DNA of 64,000 nucleotides, from contig CP066552.1 in NCBI GenBank assembly GCA_016415585.1, forward strand, positions 682,001 through 746,000, written 5' to 3'. The DNA is from Pectobacterium carotovorum. GTDB taxonomy: Bacteria > Pseudomonadota > Gammaproteobacteria > Enterobacterales > Enterobacteriaceae. The position numbers and the translations under genes are program-made. Shown in pieces: positions 1 through 8,607 of the stretch. The notes below the pieces were generated by a model that was given only the letters and a program-made list of their open reading frames with translations, did no database searches and had not been told where the DNA came from. Within the stretch, counting starts at the first letter, position 1. Each line of letters begins with the position of its first letter.

Positions 1-61
1 GCTCGAGGTCAAGGAAGCGGGCAAACGTAGCGGTGCTGACAGACGTTGGCGTAGTATTCAC
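1..61 (-). CDS. Start of a secretion or efflux protein gene (partial)
   Basis: A reading frame begins on the reverse strand with GTG at 61-59 and runs off the window. It is preceded by a good ribosome binding site (GGAGG at 70-66) and overlaps the stop of the upstream adaptor gene by four bases, in the GTGA arrangement typical of translational coupling. About 20 residues are visible, ending in FARFLDLE. By context it could be a second HlyD-like or GAF-type component of the same transporter, but too little is visible to name it. Confidence 0.4.
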   Translation of the reverse strand, partial: MNTTPTSVSTATFARFLDLE

Positions 62-930
62 CTCGCCTCCGAAAACTGTGCCGTTCCGCTCATACCGGCC
101 ATCAAGGTATTGTCCGCGTGGGCCAGCGTACCAATCAGGCCTAGGGTTTGACTACTCTCATCAATACGTGCGCCAAGCCGTGTGACCTTGGCTTGTAACG
201 GTTTTCCGGTTTCATCCGGCGTGAAGGTAAAGACTAATCCGGGTTTGAGCACCGACAGAAGTCGTGATGGTACTAGCAAGTTGATCTCTAGGTGGCGGTT
301 ATTCACCACGTCCAGCAGTGGGGCACCTTGCGCCACACTCTCAAAGGCTTGCACACGGCGTTTTACCACCTGACCGTCGAAGGGGGCGGTGATGCGACAA
401 CGATTGACCTGAATTTGGTAAACCTGGCTTTCTGCCTGAGCTTGTGCAAAGTGCGCGGCTGATAACGATACCGCGTGTCTCCCCACTGATTTCATCTGTG
501 CCAACTGCTGATTTTGGCTCAGCTCCGCTTCTGCGGCTCGTGTGGCAGCAGAAGCCGCAGCCAATTGAGCTTGGTAAATGGAACAGTCAAACCGCACCAA
601 CAGATCGCCTTTCTTGAAGGATTCCCCTTCTCTAAACGGTATTTCCACAATACGTCCGGCCAATTCGCTGGACAGTGTGGCTTGTTCCACCGCTATCAGA
701 ATGCCGCGAGCCTGATTGTCCGTAGACGTGAGAGAGGGTGTGTCATGAGAGGGCATTGCCAAGAGTGGGTCGCTCGTTTGCGCATGGGCCGCAAACGTGA
801 ATAAGGAAAATGCCAGCAATTGAAAAGCGTGGCGAAATATTACGTTACTGAAACCATCCACACTGGCCTGCCTTATTTGTTGAGGTGTGTGCCACGTCAG
901 AAAAGATAAAGGGATTTTCTGAATTTTCAC
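58..930 (-). CDS. HlyD/RND-type periplasmic adaptor (membrane fusion) protein
   Basis: The 290-residue protein looks like a periplasmic adaptor that links an inner-membrane pump to an outer-membrane channel. A hydrophobic signal-like stretch around residues 33-50 ends in AHAQ. It is followed by a biotinyl-lipoyl-like half (LAGRIVEIPFREGESFKKGD), a short alanine-rich helical hairpin (about 115-170), and the second lipoyl half (CRITAPFDGQVVKRRV). A beta-barrel domain follows. The first start (GTG at 930) has no ribosome binding site. GTG at 861 (residue 24), preceded by AAGGCAGG, would give a cleaner signal peptide and is probably the true start. The next gene overlaps its stop codon. The substrate cannot be inferred. 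Confidence 0.75.
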   Translation of the reverse strand: MKIQKIPLSFLTWHTPQQIRQASVDGFSNVIFRHAFQLLAFSLFTFAAHAQTSDPLLAMPSHDTPSLTSTDNQARGILIAVEQATLSSELAGRIVEIPFREGESFKKGDLLVRFDCSIYQAQLAAASAATRAAEAELSQNQQLAQMKSVGRHAVSLSAAHFAQAQAESQVYQIQVNRCRITAPFDGQVVKRRVQAFESVAQGAPLLDVVNNRHLEINLLVPSRLLSVLKPGLVFTFTPDETGKPLQAKVTRLGARIDESSQTLGLIGTLAHADNTLMAGMSGTAQFSEAR

Positions 931-1079
931 TTATTAGCGGTGCTTATTTTGGGGAATATAATGGTACAAAATACGCTGAATTGACAACTGCAATAGAGGG
1001 CTGTTCTGGTCTCAATTTGTCGTTTTAGCCCATGCCTGTGCGATTTGAAGCTCGATAGATATTAACACCTGAAATAACA

Positions 1080-1098
1080 GGGGCAGCGGTGCTGCCCC
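1080..1098 (-). terminator. Hairpin after the DUF4034 gene
   Basis: A perfect 8-bp GC-rich inverted repeat (GGGGCAGC with a 3-base loop) lies 54 bases past the stop of the reverse-strand gene ending at 1152. On the reverse strand it is followed by a modestly T-rich stretch (TGTTATTTC). It probably ends transcription before the adaptor gene. Confidence 0.5.
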
Positions 1099-1151
1099 AA
1101 TAATACTATGCCGCGATTTCCCCATGATGAAACGGGAAAACCGGTCGTGGC

Positions 1152-3233
1152 TTACTGGTGCTCCTGACGGGCGTCATCGCCAAACGTGATCGCTCGTCCA
1201 CGCGCATCCATTTGCGCTTTATCGCGGCTGAAGCCCATTTTGGCGCGAACGCCGCCCAGCATACCGCTCCGTTGATAGATTTCGTTTGCCCGATCGCGGT
1301 TGTACTGGCTATCGGGGCTGATTTCCAGCGCGCGGTCGATCCACACTTTGGCCAGATAGCTATTCTGAGCGACGCCCGCCCCGTTACGGAAAGCATACGC
1401 GTAATAACCTGCCGCATAGTCGCAGTTGGCATCATCTTCATCGTTCCATAATTCAGGCAGGACGACATCCACACAGATCGCCTGATCTTCCGCAATGTTG
1501 CTAAACAGCAGCAGCGTGCTTAGTTCCCTTGCTGCTCGTGTCCATACCGTTCTCCCCACGTTGGGGCGATGCAGGACGCCGAACATCAGTTCGCGTGCGC
1601 GCTGGTACTGCTCTGGCGACAGCGTTTCATTATCTCTGATCAGGCAATAGGCAATGTTGTACTGGCAAATCTCGCTGCCTGCATCTGCTGCGCGTTCCTG
1701 CCAGTAGTCTGATTTTTCCTGATCTTCGTAAGGCGAAGGATCGCGGCCGTTACGGCGGGAAAGATGGCCGGAGTATAAATCCGACAGCGCAGCCATTGAG
1801 GAGGCTTCCCCCCAGTCAGCGGCTTCGTGCAGCAGGAATACGCCCGCTTCTTCAGAAACATACTCGAACAGGTTTGTGGCTGCTTGACCAAAATTTGTAT
1901 CTGATTTCATTACACGGCAACGGGCAAGCAACGCATCGCTATCAAATTGGCCTTTTGAGATACCGTAGAAGCCAAATTTACTGGCGAGCGCCGCGATGGT
2001 GGTTTCATAGTGCGCATCGCCCCAGTATTGGCAGCGTTCCAGCCATTTCGGCATTAAACCGAAACTATCTTGAATGTGGGCGAAATCCAGACAGCTGATT
2101 AACGTGGCGAATGCATCGCTTTCGGGATCGGATTCTGGAGAATCAACCTGCCACGCTTCAACCATCAGGTCGTAGGCCAGTTGCATATCCGCTTTATTCC
2201 AGTGGATGCCGTTTTCATCCTCAATACGTGCATAGTGGCTGAGGAACCAGGCGTATTGGCGCAAAACACGTGCGCGAGTTTCTGGAAAGAGCTCCAGACC
2301 CAACAACCAATCGAATGTTTCCCGACAGTACGTGATGCTTTCGGTATCATCTGCGTCTGGAATGAGTGCGGCATAGCCAAGGTAGTCCCAACACTGTGTA
2401 ACGCGCAGGCTGTTACGTTCCTGCTCTGTCAGCACTTCACACAGTGGCCCATCAATAAATTGCGCCATTGCCTCATGGCTACCGCCCCAGCGTGGGTACA
2501 GGAAGTAAACGCACTCTTTGCGCACTTCTACGTCCTGTGGACGAACGGCCAAGGTGACACGCAGCCAGTAGTGCATGGGCTCTTCCCATTCGTGTTCCTC
2601 TCTGGCCGGCAGTGATGCGGGCAGAGCAACAGGAAGTTCAACAAGCGCTTGTGCGCCTTCATTACGCAGGTGCTGTAGACCCGCTTCCCACAACTCGGGT
2701 TCCACCTGCGCCTGACGCTGTGCGTAGGTCAGTGGTTCACCACCTTGTAGTAATACGCCCAGCCATTGCGGTTCCCCTAAATAGCAGGTCAAACGAAACA
2801 GGCGGGAAAAGGCCAGCGCAGGCCGTTGATGTAAAGCACTGGCGCGTAGGTAGGCCGAGACGCCCAGATCGCGAGCCAGTTCCGCGCCCATCCAGCGATC
2901 GTCTTCTACATATTGCCCGCCGTTTGAGGTACGAATCCGCGCAGCGGCGTTCTCCCAATATTGCCCTGTCAGATAAGTGGCGTGATAGCTCTCTGGGCAT
3001 GCGGCAACCCATGCCTGCAAGTGTGGCAGGGTATCGGCATCAGATACCGCTGGGTCAAAGAGCGAATTAACGTGCCAGAGATAGGTATAAGGCCGGTTGG
3101 GGCCATCCAGCCAAATCTGGTGTTCTTGCTCCAGCAGGGTATCGAGTGCATCGAATTGATGCGTCGCGAACATCTCGCGCAGCTGCGCGCGGCGCTTAAC
3201 CAATGCGGTGAGTGATTCAGAAATTAATGTCAT
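1152..3233 (-). CDS. DUF4034 / Sel1-repeat-like protein of unknown function
   Basis: This 693-residue, acidic, tryptophan- and tyrosine-rich protein has no signal peptide or membrane segment and is probably cytoplasmic. The N-terminal half has the look of DUF4034 proteins, which contain helical-repeat segments around WxxxW and Y motifs. The C-terminal third (about 470-660) has Sel1/TPR-like repeats of alanine-rich helix pairs, for example AADWGEASSMAALSDLYSG and AGYYAYAFRNGAGVAQN. Such repeats usually bind proteins. Its base composition matches the chromosome rather than the AT-rich island beginning just upstream, so it probably marks the island's left flank. No enzymatic motif is visible. 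The assignment rests on remembered family resemblance only. Confidence 0.7.
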   Translation of the reverse strand: MTLISESLTALVKRRAQLREMFATHQFDALDTLLEQEHQIWLDGPNRPYTYLWHVNSLFDPAVSDADTLPHLQAWVAACPESYHATYLTGQYWENAAARIRTSNGGQYVEDDRWMGAELARDLGVSAYLRASALHQRPALAFSRLFRLTCYLGEPQWLGVLLQGGEPLTYAQRQAQVEPELWEAGLQHLRNEGAQALVELPVALPASLPAREEHEWEEPMHYWLRVTLAVRPQDVEVRKECVYFLYPRWGGSHEAMAQFIDGPLCEVLTEQERNSLRVTQCWDYLGYAALIPDADDTESITYCRETFDWLLGLELFPETRARVLRQYAWFLSHYARIEDENGIHWNKADMQLAYDLMVEAWQVDSPESDPESDAFATLISCLDFAHIQDSFGLMPKWLERCQYWGDAHYETTIAALASKFGFYGISKGQFDSDALLARCRVMKSDTNFGQAATNLFEYVSEEAGVFLLHEAADWGEASSMAALSDLYSGHLSRRNGRDPSPYEDQEKSDYWQERAADAGSEICQYNIAYCLIRDNETLSPEQYQRARELMFGVLHRPNVGRTVWTRAARELSTLLLFSNIAEDQAICVDVVLPELWNDEDDANCDYAAGYYAYAFRNGAGVAQNSYLAKVWIDRALEISPDSQYNRDRANEIYQRSGMLGGVRAKMGFSRDKAQMDARGRAITFGDDARQEHQ

Positions 3234-4339
3234 AGCGTAAATTCTTGGCCTGTTGTTGAGTCACCACGCCGACAACATCGTGCTTTATCAGCAGCATGTG
3301 CAGGCAGGGTTTAGAGGTATTACCTGTTTGATATCGAAGCAATACACAAATGAGTGCTCAGATAACACAGAAAAATCGGAGGGATGTCCACATTGGGAAC
3401 GGATAGTGTGCTCCCTGAGTATCCATACAGCGTGTATATTGACATTGTTTCCTGTGCTGGTATTCATTGCATTTATCTACTCATGGTTAAAATAATACCT
3501 ATAAATTGATACAGAGGCATCAATTTTTACATGGATGTAAATTTTTTTTTAAAACTATGTAGTTATATAATTAATGACGTGTGAGAAAAAAATGGGGTGT
3601 ATAATTAGGCAAGCTGGCTAGCATACAGTTTTAAGAGCAGTGGTGAATTGTACTTAGTGAATTGATTTTTAAGCATAATAATCTCTCTTGGCTGAGTATC
3701 GGCTATATGTAAAATAATCTCGAAAAGTGAAAAACTTGCCTTACTGGAGTATTTATATTTTTGCACTCATCTTTACTTGAGGCGTTTTTTGGTAGAGCCT
3801 ATTGAATGCCGATGTTATTATAATTAACAGGTAGAGGTGAGTTATCTCCATGGCTTTCTTCCTTAAAAAATCTTGGCTGCCTTGCATAATTTTCTGATGG
3901 TGAAAATTATGCAAGGCAGCGCAAGATAACAGTTTATTTGAAAAGGTTAGGTTTTCTCAGGTATAACGTAAGCGGGAAAATAAATAGAAATGCTGTTGGT
4001 GCGTTTGATTAATTTTGGACGTTATTTGAATTAAATTTTTTTGATGAAAAAACCTGAAAGCTATTGTTTATACGTAAAAATATTCTCTACCACTGCGTCT
4101 CATTTTATGCCACGTCGGCATTTTGACATGCTTCGTTTGCTTTTTGTTTAAAAAGCGGGCGATAGACTGTGTCCATCATCACTATTCAATAATAAGAAAT
4201 TTCCTATCGTATTTTTATATTCTCTTATGTGGATTTGTTATAGTGATGTTATGACCCCTTATTGCCACGCCTATAAGAGTGTAATTTTACGCTTGTACCG
4301 AAAGTTTATTTCACAATGAGTATATGAAAAAAATATTCC
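3234..4339. other. AT-rich intergenic region at the island's left border
   Basis: No convincing gene is seen in about 1.1 kb. Composition turns strongly AT-rich from about 3480 onward, marking the start of the acquired island. The region holds a long perfect inverted repeat (3870-3927) and presumably the promoter of the ToxR-like regulator at 4340. An 80-codon frame at 3253-3495 has a hydrophobic tail but no ribosome binding site or recognisable similarity. Confidence 0.6.
3870..3927. repeat. Long near-perfect inverted repeat
   Basis: Two 18-base arms (3876-3893 and 3903-3920) are exact reverse complements around a 9-base loop. Beyond a single unpaired base, a further six pairs (3870-3875 with 3922-3927) extend the stem to 24 bp. 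No T-run follows on either strand and no gene ends nearby, so it does not look like an ordinary terminator. It may be a structured RNA element, a protein-binding dyad, or a relic of a small mobile element. Confidence 0.85.
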
Positions 4340-5080
4340 ATGGGATTAGGTATGAAAGATACATCGATGAATGACGGACAGGTTTATTTCCTTAATTTTG
4401 TTTTCAACATAAAAATGAGAAGTCTTAAAAAAGATGAAGACATTTACCAATTAAGAAAAAAAGAAGCTGACGTTCTCGCTCTGCTATGCCGTAAATATCC
4501 GAAGCCCGTCTCACAAGATGATTTTTTAGCAGAGGTATGGCAGGGAGGATATGTCACCTCTCAAAGCATTGCGCAAGTGATTCGATCATTGAGGCGTACC
4601 TTGGAAGATAAAAATAAAAATATTATCATTACGATCCCTAAGCTGGGCTATCAGCTTGCGACAGAGCCATCTTTTTGCATGCCAGATGTGAATATTGGCG
4701 AAGTCGAGCAGAGAAATATTGCGTGGAAAGATTGCAATTCTGAAGTATTTGATGATAACAAGCGCGCCATAGCAGAATCGAAATTTTTATTTGCCTATGA
4801 ACCATCCTTAGCGAATAGATTTTTATCTAAAAAAGGATTTTTTCCGAAAAAAATATTTATGTTATTTACCTGTAGCATCGTTGTTTTTATGGTCGGCCTG
4901 ATTTTGAAAGGATCGAAAATGCGAGAAATCCCTTTAAATCCAGATGAAGAGCGTGCTCGTGTTAGTACAAATTTTATATGGTCTGGAAATTCGCTTTATG
5001 ATGACAAAGATGATCTTTTATTTTGTAATAAAAAAGAAAAAAATGTAATGTGTTTTTCTAGTGGAAAAAACAGTACCTAA
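4340..5080 (+). CDS. ToxR/CadC-like membrane-anchored transcription regulator
   Basis: This 246-residue protein has an OmpR/PhoB-type winged-helix domain at about residues 35-112. Conserved features include LRKKEADVLALL, the EVW turn, QVIRSLRRTLED and IPKLGYQLA. A cytoplasmic linker is followed by one transmembrane helix at about 172-188 and a short C-terminal periplasmic tail. This is the ToxR/CadC layout, in which a membrane-bound activator senses an outside signal, and not the HilA layout, which has a long cytoplasmic TPR region. It opens the T3SS island and is the best candidate for its master regulator, which is inference from position. Low GC matches the island. The exact start is uncertain: ATG at 4340 and a nearby in-frame ATG at 4352 are both possible. 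Confidence 0.8.
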   Translation: MGLGMKDTSMNDGQVYFLNFVFNIKMRSLKKDEDIYQLRKKEADVLALLCRKYPKPVSQDDFLAEVWQGGYVTSQSIAQVIRSLRRTLEDKNKNIIITIPKLGYQLATEPSFCMPDVNIGEVEQRNIAWKDCNSEVFDDNKRAIAESKFLFAYEPSLANRFLSKKGFFPKKIFMLFTCSIVVFMVGLILKGSKMREIPLNPDEERARVSTNFIWSGNSLYDDKDDLLFCNKKEKNVMCFSSGKNST

Positions 5081-5198
5081 TACACGGAATAATTATTGAC
5101 GGTGCTTAATTATATTTTTTAAGGAATCTATTTTTTATATTTTAGCTGATATCAAAGATGATATCTTAAACTTTTATCCAAGAGCATGGGGAAAATAT

Positions 5199-5837
5199 AT
5201 GTGTAGTAGCATTTTTTCATCACAGGTTACCGCTGATAAGATAAATTTTTATTTGAATAGAATAATTGATAATCCCGATGGGAAATTGAAAAAAAAAGAT
5301 CTATCAAAAGCTTCATATTTATTTGACAAAATCAATTGTGTTAAAAACGAGAAAGGAATTAAGAACGAATTGTATAAATCTTTTATGGATCGCTCAATAA
5401 ATGTTGTAGATATTTCTGACTCGTTACAAAAAAGATTGAAAAACCAATGCTCTGGTATGGAAAAAGATAAATTGTCATGGATTGCTACAATTTGTAAAGG
5501 AATTGAAGGTGTTATTATTGACTGCGGAGCCAATATCTCTTCTAGTAATTTAGATTCTAAAATGATGAAAAAAGAGATGGATTACTTTTATCAATCGATA
5601 ACACGGCGAGCTGACGAAAATAATTCGAGTTCCGTTTCTCGCAATTCCTCTGGTGGTATTAAGTCTATTAATTTTCTAGGTGCTCAACATTCAGTTTCCG
5701 GTTCATTGATTTCCAATTATTATAATGATTCTTCAAAGGAGAATGAAGAAATCATTGTGGGTGCCGAAGTAAGAAAAGATTCTATGCTCTCGAGGATTAT
5801 TCAGGCTAGACATAAACTAAAGAAAACAAATAGGTGA
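5199..5837 (+). CDS. Unknown island protein, possible secreted protein
   Basis: I do not recognise this 212-residue protein. It is lysine-, asparagine- and serine-rich and strongly AT-biased, with no signal peptide or membrane helix. The first two thirds look helical and contain four scattered cysteines. A serine-rich linker (about 146-160) precedes a basic C-terminus ending in KKTNR. It follows the ToxR-like regulator after 118 bases, and GGGG precedes the ATG by a usable distance. A hydrophilic orphan protein in a T3SS island may be an effector, a chaperone client or a regulator, but no motif decides between these. Confidence 0.55.
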   Translation: MCSSIFSSQVTADKINFYLNRIIDNPDGKLKKKDLSKASYLFDKINCVKNEKGIKNELYKSFMDRSINVVDISDSLQKRLKNQCSGMEKDKLSWIATICKGIEGVIIDCGANISSSNLDSKMMKKEMDYFYQSITRRADENNSSSVSRNSSGGIKSINFLGAQHSVSGSLISNYYNDSSKENEEIIVGAEVRKDSMLSRIIQARHKLKKTNR

Positions 5838-6047
5838 GTAAGAAACAAACCATTAACTATTCAATTTTTTTAAGAGGAATGAAAGAGTTTGGTTTTATAT
5901 ATTTAAAATTAATACCGTTCACTAGAGCGGTATTTAGGATCGCCAGAGTTATTTTAAATTTGAATTTTTTTAATAGACAATGACCTGCTGCCATGTAGTT
6001 AAATGTAATTTTTACAAAAATAATTGGCGTTTTTTATATAATGATAA

Positions 6048-6200
6048 TTGTTTTCTTTGTATTGTTTTCATTCTAGCACTTTAAAAAAAGAAGATGTTTC
6101 ATCCGCTGATTTAATAGCTGAACCGGAAAGTAAAAATATAAAATTTAAAAAAATAAATTATGGAAATATGAAAGCGAAAATTTTATTGCTTAAATCATAA
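6048..6200 (+). pseudogene. Possible 3' remnant of a lost gene
   Basis: An open frame of 50 codons lies in otherwise stop-rich AT DNA. It is preceded immediately by an in-frame TAA (6045-6047) and has no plausible ribosome binding site at its TTG. The hydrophilic composition (KKEDVSSADLIAEPESK) looks protein-like rather than random. It may be the tail of a gene whose front has decayed, or chance. Confidence 0.2.
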
Positions 6201-6449
6201 CCCCCTCTTTTTTTTAAAAAGATTTTCCCATTAATTACGTTGAACTAAATAACTTCGCACATTGATGCTTTACTTCTCATTATGCATTGTGCGAGGCAAG
6301 TGCTGACAGGGGAAAACTGCCTGTAAATGTAGCGCTATTATGCAAAACTATTTAGAAATCAACTGTTTTTTTAATTTTAAAATTTTAGCGTTATAATTAT
6401 CTATGTCGAATTTATAATTATTTCTAAAAAAGATAGTTCTCGTATCCCA

Positions 6450-6472
6450 TGTCATCATATTCTATGATGACA
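6450..6472 (-). terminator. Hairpin downstream of iagB
   Basis: A perfect 10-bp inverted repeat (TGTCATCATA with a 3-base loop) lies 24 bases beyond the stop of iagB. On the reverse strand a run of T follows after about 18 bases. It probably terminates the prgH-to-iagB operon, although the T-run is further away than usual. Confidence 0.5.
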
Positions 6473-6495
6473 GTATCACAGAGAAGAACATATTT

Positions 6496-7005
6496 CTAAT
6501 GAATAGGCTTGCACTTGAATTTCTTGTGCACATCTTCATGTAAAGAAACTTGTATCTCATTCAAATCTTGATTTTTATTCACGATAATGGAGATGATTTT
6601 ATTTATATATTTATCATGATGATGTGGAGTGCTGGAGTGATATTTACCGATGCCATCCCAAGAGTAGCCATGCTTCTGAATGACTTTATGTAGTATCCAT
6701 GTACCGGAGAACACATTAGCACAACTATTCTCTCGTAGTGTTTGTTCTGATATACCGATTGAGCTGAGTTCCTTAAAGTGAATGCTATTTATTTGCATCA
6801 GACCGACATCTATTGTGTTGTTTTTATTTTTTGTTATGGCATGCTGCCTATTTCCAGATTCCTGAAAAATAATTGCTTTAATTAGTAATGGATTAATTTG
6901 AAAGCACATCGCTGCTTCAGTAATACAATCATACTGCTGCGTTGCGGCCGTCACCAGTGTTGGAAAAAGGAACGGTAGGGTGAGAATAATATTTTTCTTC
7001 ATCAT
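6496..7005 (-). CDS. iagB: T3SS-associated lytic transglycosylase
   Basis: This 169-residue IagB/IpgF-family enzyme opens peptidoglycan locally so the injectisome can be assembled through the wall. An N-terminal signal peptide ends near TAA-TQQ (about residue 22). The catalytic glutamate is E49 in the QESG motif, followed by the family's GLMQIN motif (68-73) and the GIGKYHSS segment, where relatives have AYN. The histidine-rich CHHHxK-like stretch (STPHHHDKY) and a basic tail are local features. It is the last gene of the reverse-strand T3SS operon; in Salmonella iagB lies beside hilA instead. Confidence 0.92.
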   Translation of the reverse strand: MMKKNIILTLPFLFPTLVTAATQQYDCITEAAMCFQINPLLIKAIIFQESGNRQHAITKNKNNTIDVGLMQINSIHFKELSSIGISEQTLRENSCANVFSGTWILHKVIQKHGYSWDGIGKYHSSTPHHHDKYINKIISIIVNKNQDLNEIQVSLHEDVHKKFKCKPIH

Positions 7006-7065
7006 GATATATATCCCAGTCTTAAACTGGGAAGTATTAGTCCGGGTGATGTTGTGATGTGTTAA

Positions 7066-7398
7066 TTAATCATCATCGTATGAAAGGAGATAATCAGGCT
7101 GTAACATACGCGCCATAAACGCATTCAAAAATATTGACAGGCATAATTGTTTATCATCCAGAAGTGGGGATGTATTATCTGTCCCTGTTGTTAATTCATC
7201 ATTATAGGTATGAAATTCTTCTTTTTTTGTGTTAGGTGAAAGTTGCGCTAGTTTTTCTAAAAATGCATTATCATCATAATTAATATAGTTTTTTTTGGCA
7301 CAAAGTAATACTTTTTCGTGAAGGTCTGATTTTTCATTTATGCTGGAATAACTATCGTAATTAGAGCTATGTTGAATTATTCTGTCAATGTTTGTCAT
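7066..7398 (-). CDS. Small T3SS operon protein in the orgC position
   Basis: This 110-residue acidic protein sits between orgB and iagB, overlapping the end of orgB by four bases (ATGA coupling), so it is translated as part of the T3SS operon. It has no signal peptide. The C-terminal half has one amphipathic helix (KQLCLSIFLNAFMARML) and an acidic end (SYDDD). Salmonella has orgC here, a needle-assembly promoter, but I cannot see sequence similarity to it. It may be an OrgC counterpart, a small chaperone or a needle co-chaperone. Confidence 0.7.
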   Translation of the reverse strand: MTNIDRIIQHSSNYDSYSSINEKSDLHEKVLLCAKKNYINYDDNAFLEKLAQLSPNTKKEEFHTYNDELTTGTDNTSPLLDDKQLCLSIFLNAFMARMLQPDYLLSYDDD

Positions 7399-8072
7399 TC
7401 ATTTTTTTCCTTTTCTTCAATGATTTTATTGATATTTTCTTTCTGGCACAATAAAGTTAGTCGTGTTGCAATACTGGCGAGAGTATCTGGTATGATACTG
7501 TTTATTTTTTTGTTCAATGAGTCTATTTCATCATCTGCATAATGGATCCATTCCCAACAAAGTGACTCACTCGGGAATCGGATTGCCTCCGTTTCGTTCT
7601 GTACCGTAATGTGATTGTCATCGGTGAATTGATAATGAGATGTATCAACGCCATCGGGAAGTGGGATAATTTTAGGTATCACAATTCTTAGATCTTTTTG
7701 ATGCCCGCATTTTTCTTGCAAGTGGTGAATAATTCGCTCAACAATAACAGGATCGTGTAGCGAAGATCTTAATGCCGTAATCAAATGCTCACGCATGGTG
7801 GCCATACGTGAGTTTTGCTGTTTTTCATATTGATCCAGCATTGTGATTAACTGAGAAAAAAAGAGATAAAAACCTGTTGAAAAACCCTCTTTTTCGCAGC
7901 TTTCTCTTAACCTGACGGTGTGAGATTCATATTCTTCATGAATTTCACTGCAACGCTTAAGTGTACTTTCCAGAGCATTGACCATACGACGATATCTAGC
8001 CCGTTCGCTGGATTTAATTAACGTGAGTTTATTGAAGTCTTGCGGTAATTCATTTTTGGTAATCGTTCGCAT
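7395..8072 (-). CDS. orgB: T3SS stator protein OrgB/SctL
   Basis: This 225-residue cytoplasmic protein is the SctL/YscL/FliH-type stator. It links the ATPase InvC to the sorting-platform pods (SpaO, OrgA). The N-terminal 90 residues are charged and helical, consistent with the dimeric coiled coil of the family. The C-terminal half carries the mixed alpha-beta domain that caps the ATPase. Its ends overlap orgA (23 bases) and the downstream small gene (4 bases). Similarity in this family is low, so position between orgA and orgC contributes much of the assignment. Confidence 0.85.
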   Translation of the reverse strand: MRTITKNELPQDFNKLTLIKSSERARYRRMVNALESTLKRCSEIHEEYESHTVRLRESCEKEGFSTGFYLFFSQLITMLDQYEKQQNSRMATMREHLITALRSSLHDPVIVERIIHHLQEKCGHQKDLRIVIPKIIPLPDGVDTSHYQFTDDNHITVQNETEAIRFPSESLCWEWIHYADDEIDSLNKKINSIIPDTLASIATRLTLLCQKENINKIIEEKEKNE

Positions 8073-8607
8073 AAGTGATTGCCATTCTTAACAAATTAAT
8101 ATGATCTGGGTGACTTGATATTGGGTTTGCTGGCAGTGCCATTTGCGCTGGAAAACTGAGAAAAAGGCGTTGCCTCAGTGCAATTGGAAAATTAGTGAGC
8201 TGGCTAAGAATAAAAGCCATCCCCCATGCGTAAGTATCTATGTGCTGCGTTACATTTTTCATCGCTACATGGTGTACAAGGGGGAGAGAGATAAATGTTA
8301 GTAATCGATGATCTATTAACAACGATGCCCCCTGGCTCAGTAATTGACTACGTAGCAAATACCCACCGATCAGGTGGGCAATCGTGGGTATTTTCTGCCA
8401 ATACGCGATTATAAGTGATGATGTGGGGTCGCATGGCGTGCTGTTTACTGGCAGATTCTCAAGTTTATATTGAGTCAGTAACCAGTAATTTATCAGCGTC
8501 TCATCCCATATTTCATTTACCAATAGCTCTTCTGGTAAATGACTCGGGTCGGTATAATTTACTGGATAGTATAAAATACTCATCATCTGTTCTATATTAG
8601 GTTTCAT
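8050..8607 (-). CDS. orgA: T3SS sorting-platform protein OrgA/SctK
   Basis: This is the SctK protein, which links the cytoplasmic pods of the sorting platform to the inner ring protein PrgH. ATG at 8607, overlapping the end of prgK by 11 bases, gives 185 residues (Salmonella OrgA has 199). A longer frame upstream lies inside prgK and is unlikely to be translated. The chain is rich in Trp, Leu and His, as in MxiK/OrgA proteins, and has no membrane segment. Assignment rests on gene order (prgK-orgA-orgB) and overall character. Confidence 0.85.
   Translation of the reverse strand: MKPNIEQMMSILYYPVNYTDPSHLPEELLVNEIWDETLINYWLLTQYKLENLPVNSTPCDPTSSLIIAYWQKIPTIAHLIGGYLLRSQLLSQGASLLIDHRLLTFISLPLVHHVAMKNVTQHIDTYAWGMAFILSQLTNFPIALRQRLFLSFPAQMALPANPISSHPDHINLLRMAITYANDYQK

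Larger units (their letters stand above)
5838..6495. other. AT-rich intergenic region between convergent genes
   Basis: About 650 bases hold no confident gene. The reading frame from TTG 6048 to TAA 6200 (50 codons, charged, ending in KILLLKS) may be the 3' remnant of a lost gene. A hairpin at 6450-6472 probably ends the reverse-strand T3SS operon. Nothing else is recognisable. Confidence 0.5.

Noticed and set aside
1106..1495. 129-codon reverse frame overlapping the DUF4034 gene
   Set aside because: It is an out-of-frame shadow of a longer gene on the same strand.
3253..3495. 80-codon frame with a hydrophobic C-terminal end
   Set aside because: No ribosome binding site, no protein-like conservation that I can see, and it lies in the border region upstream of the ToxR-like gene.
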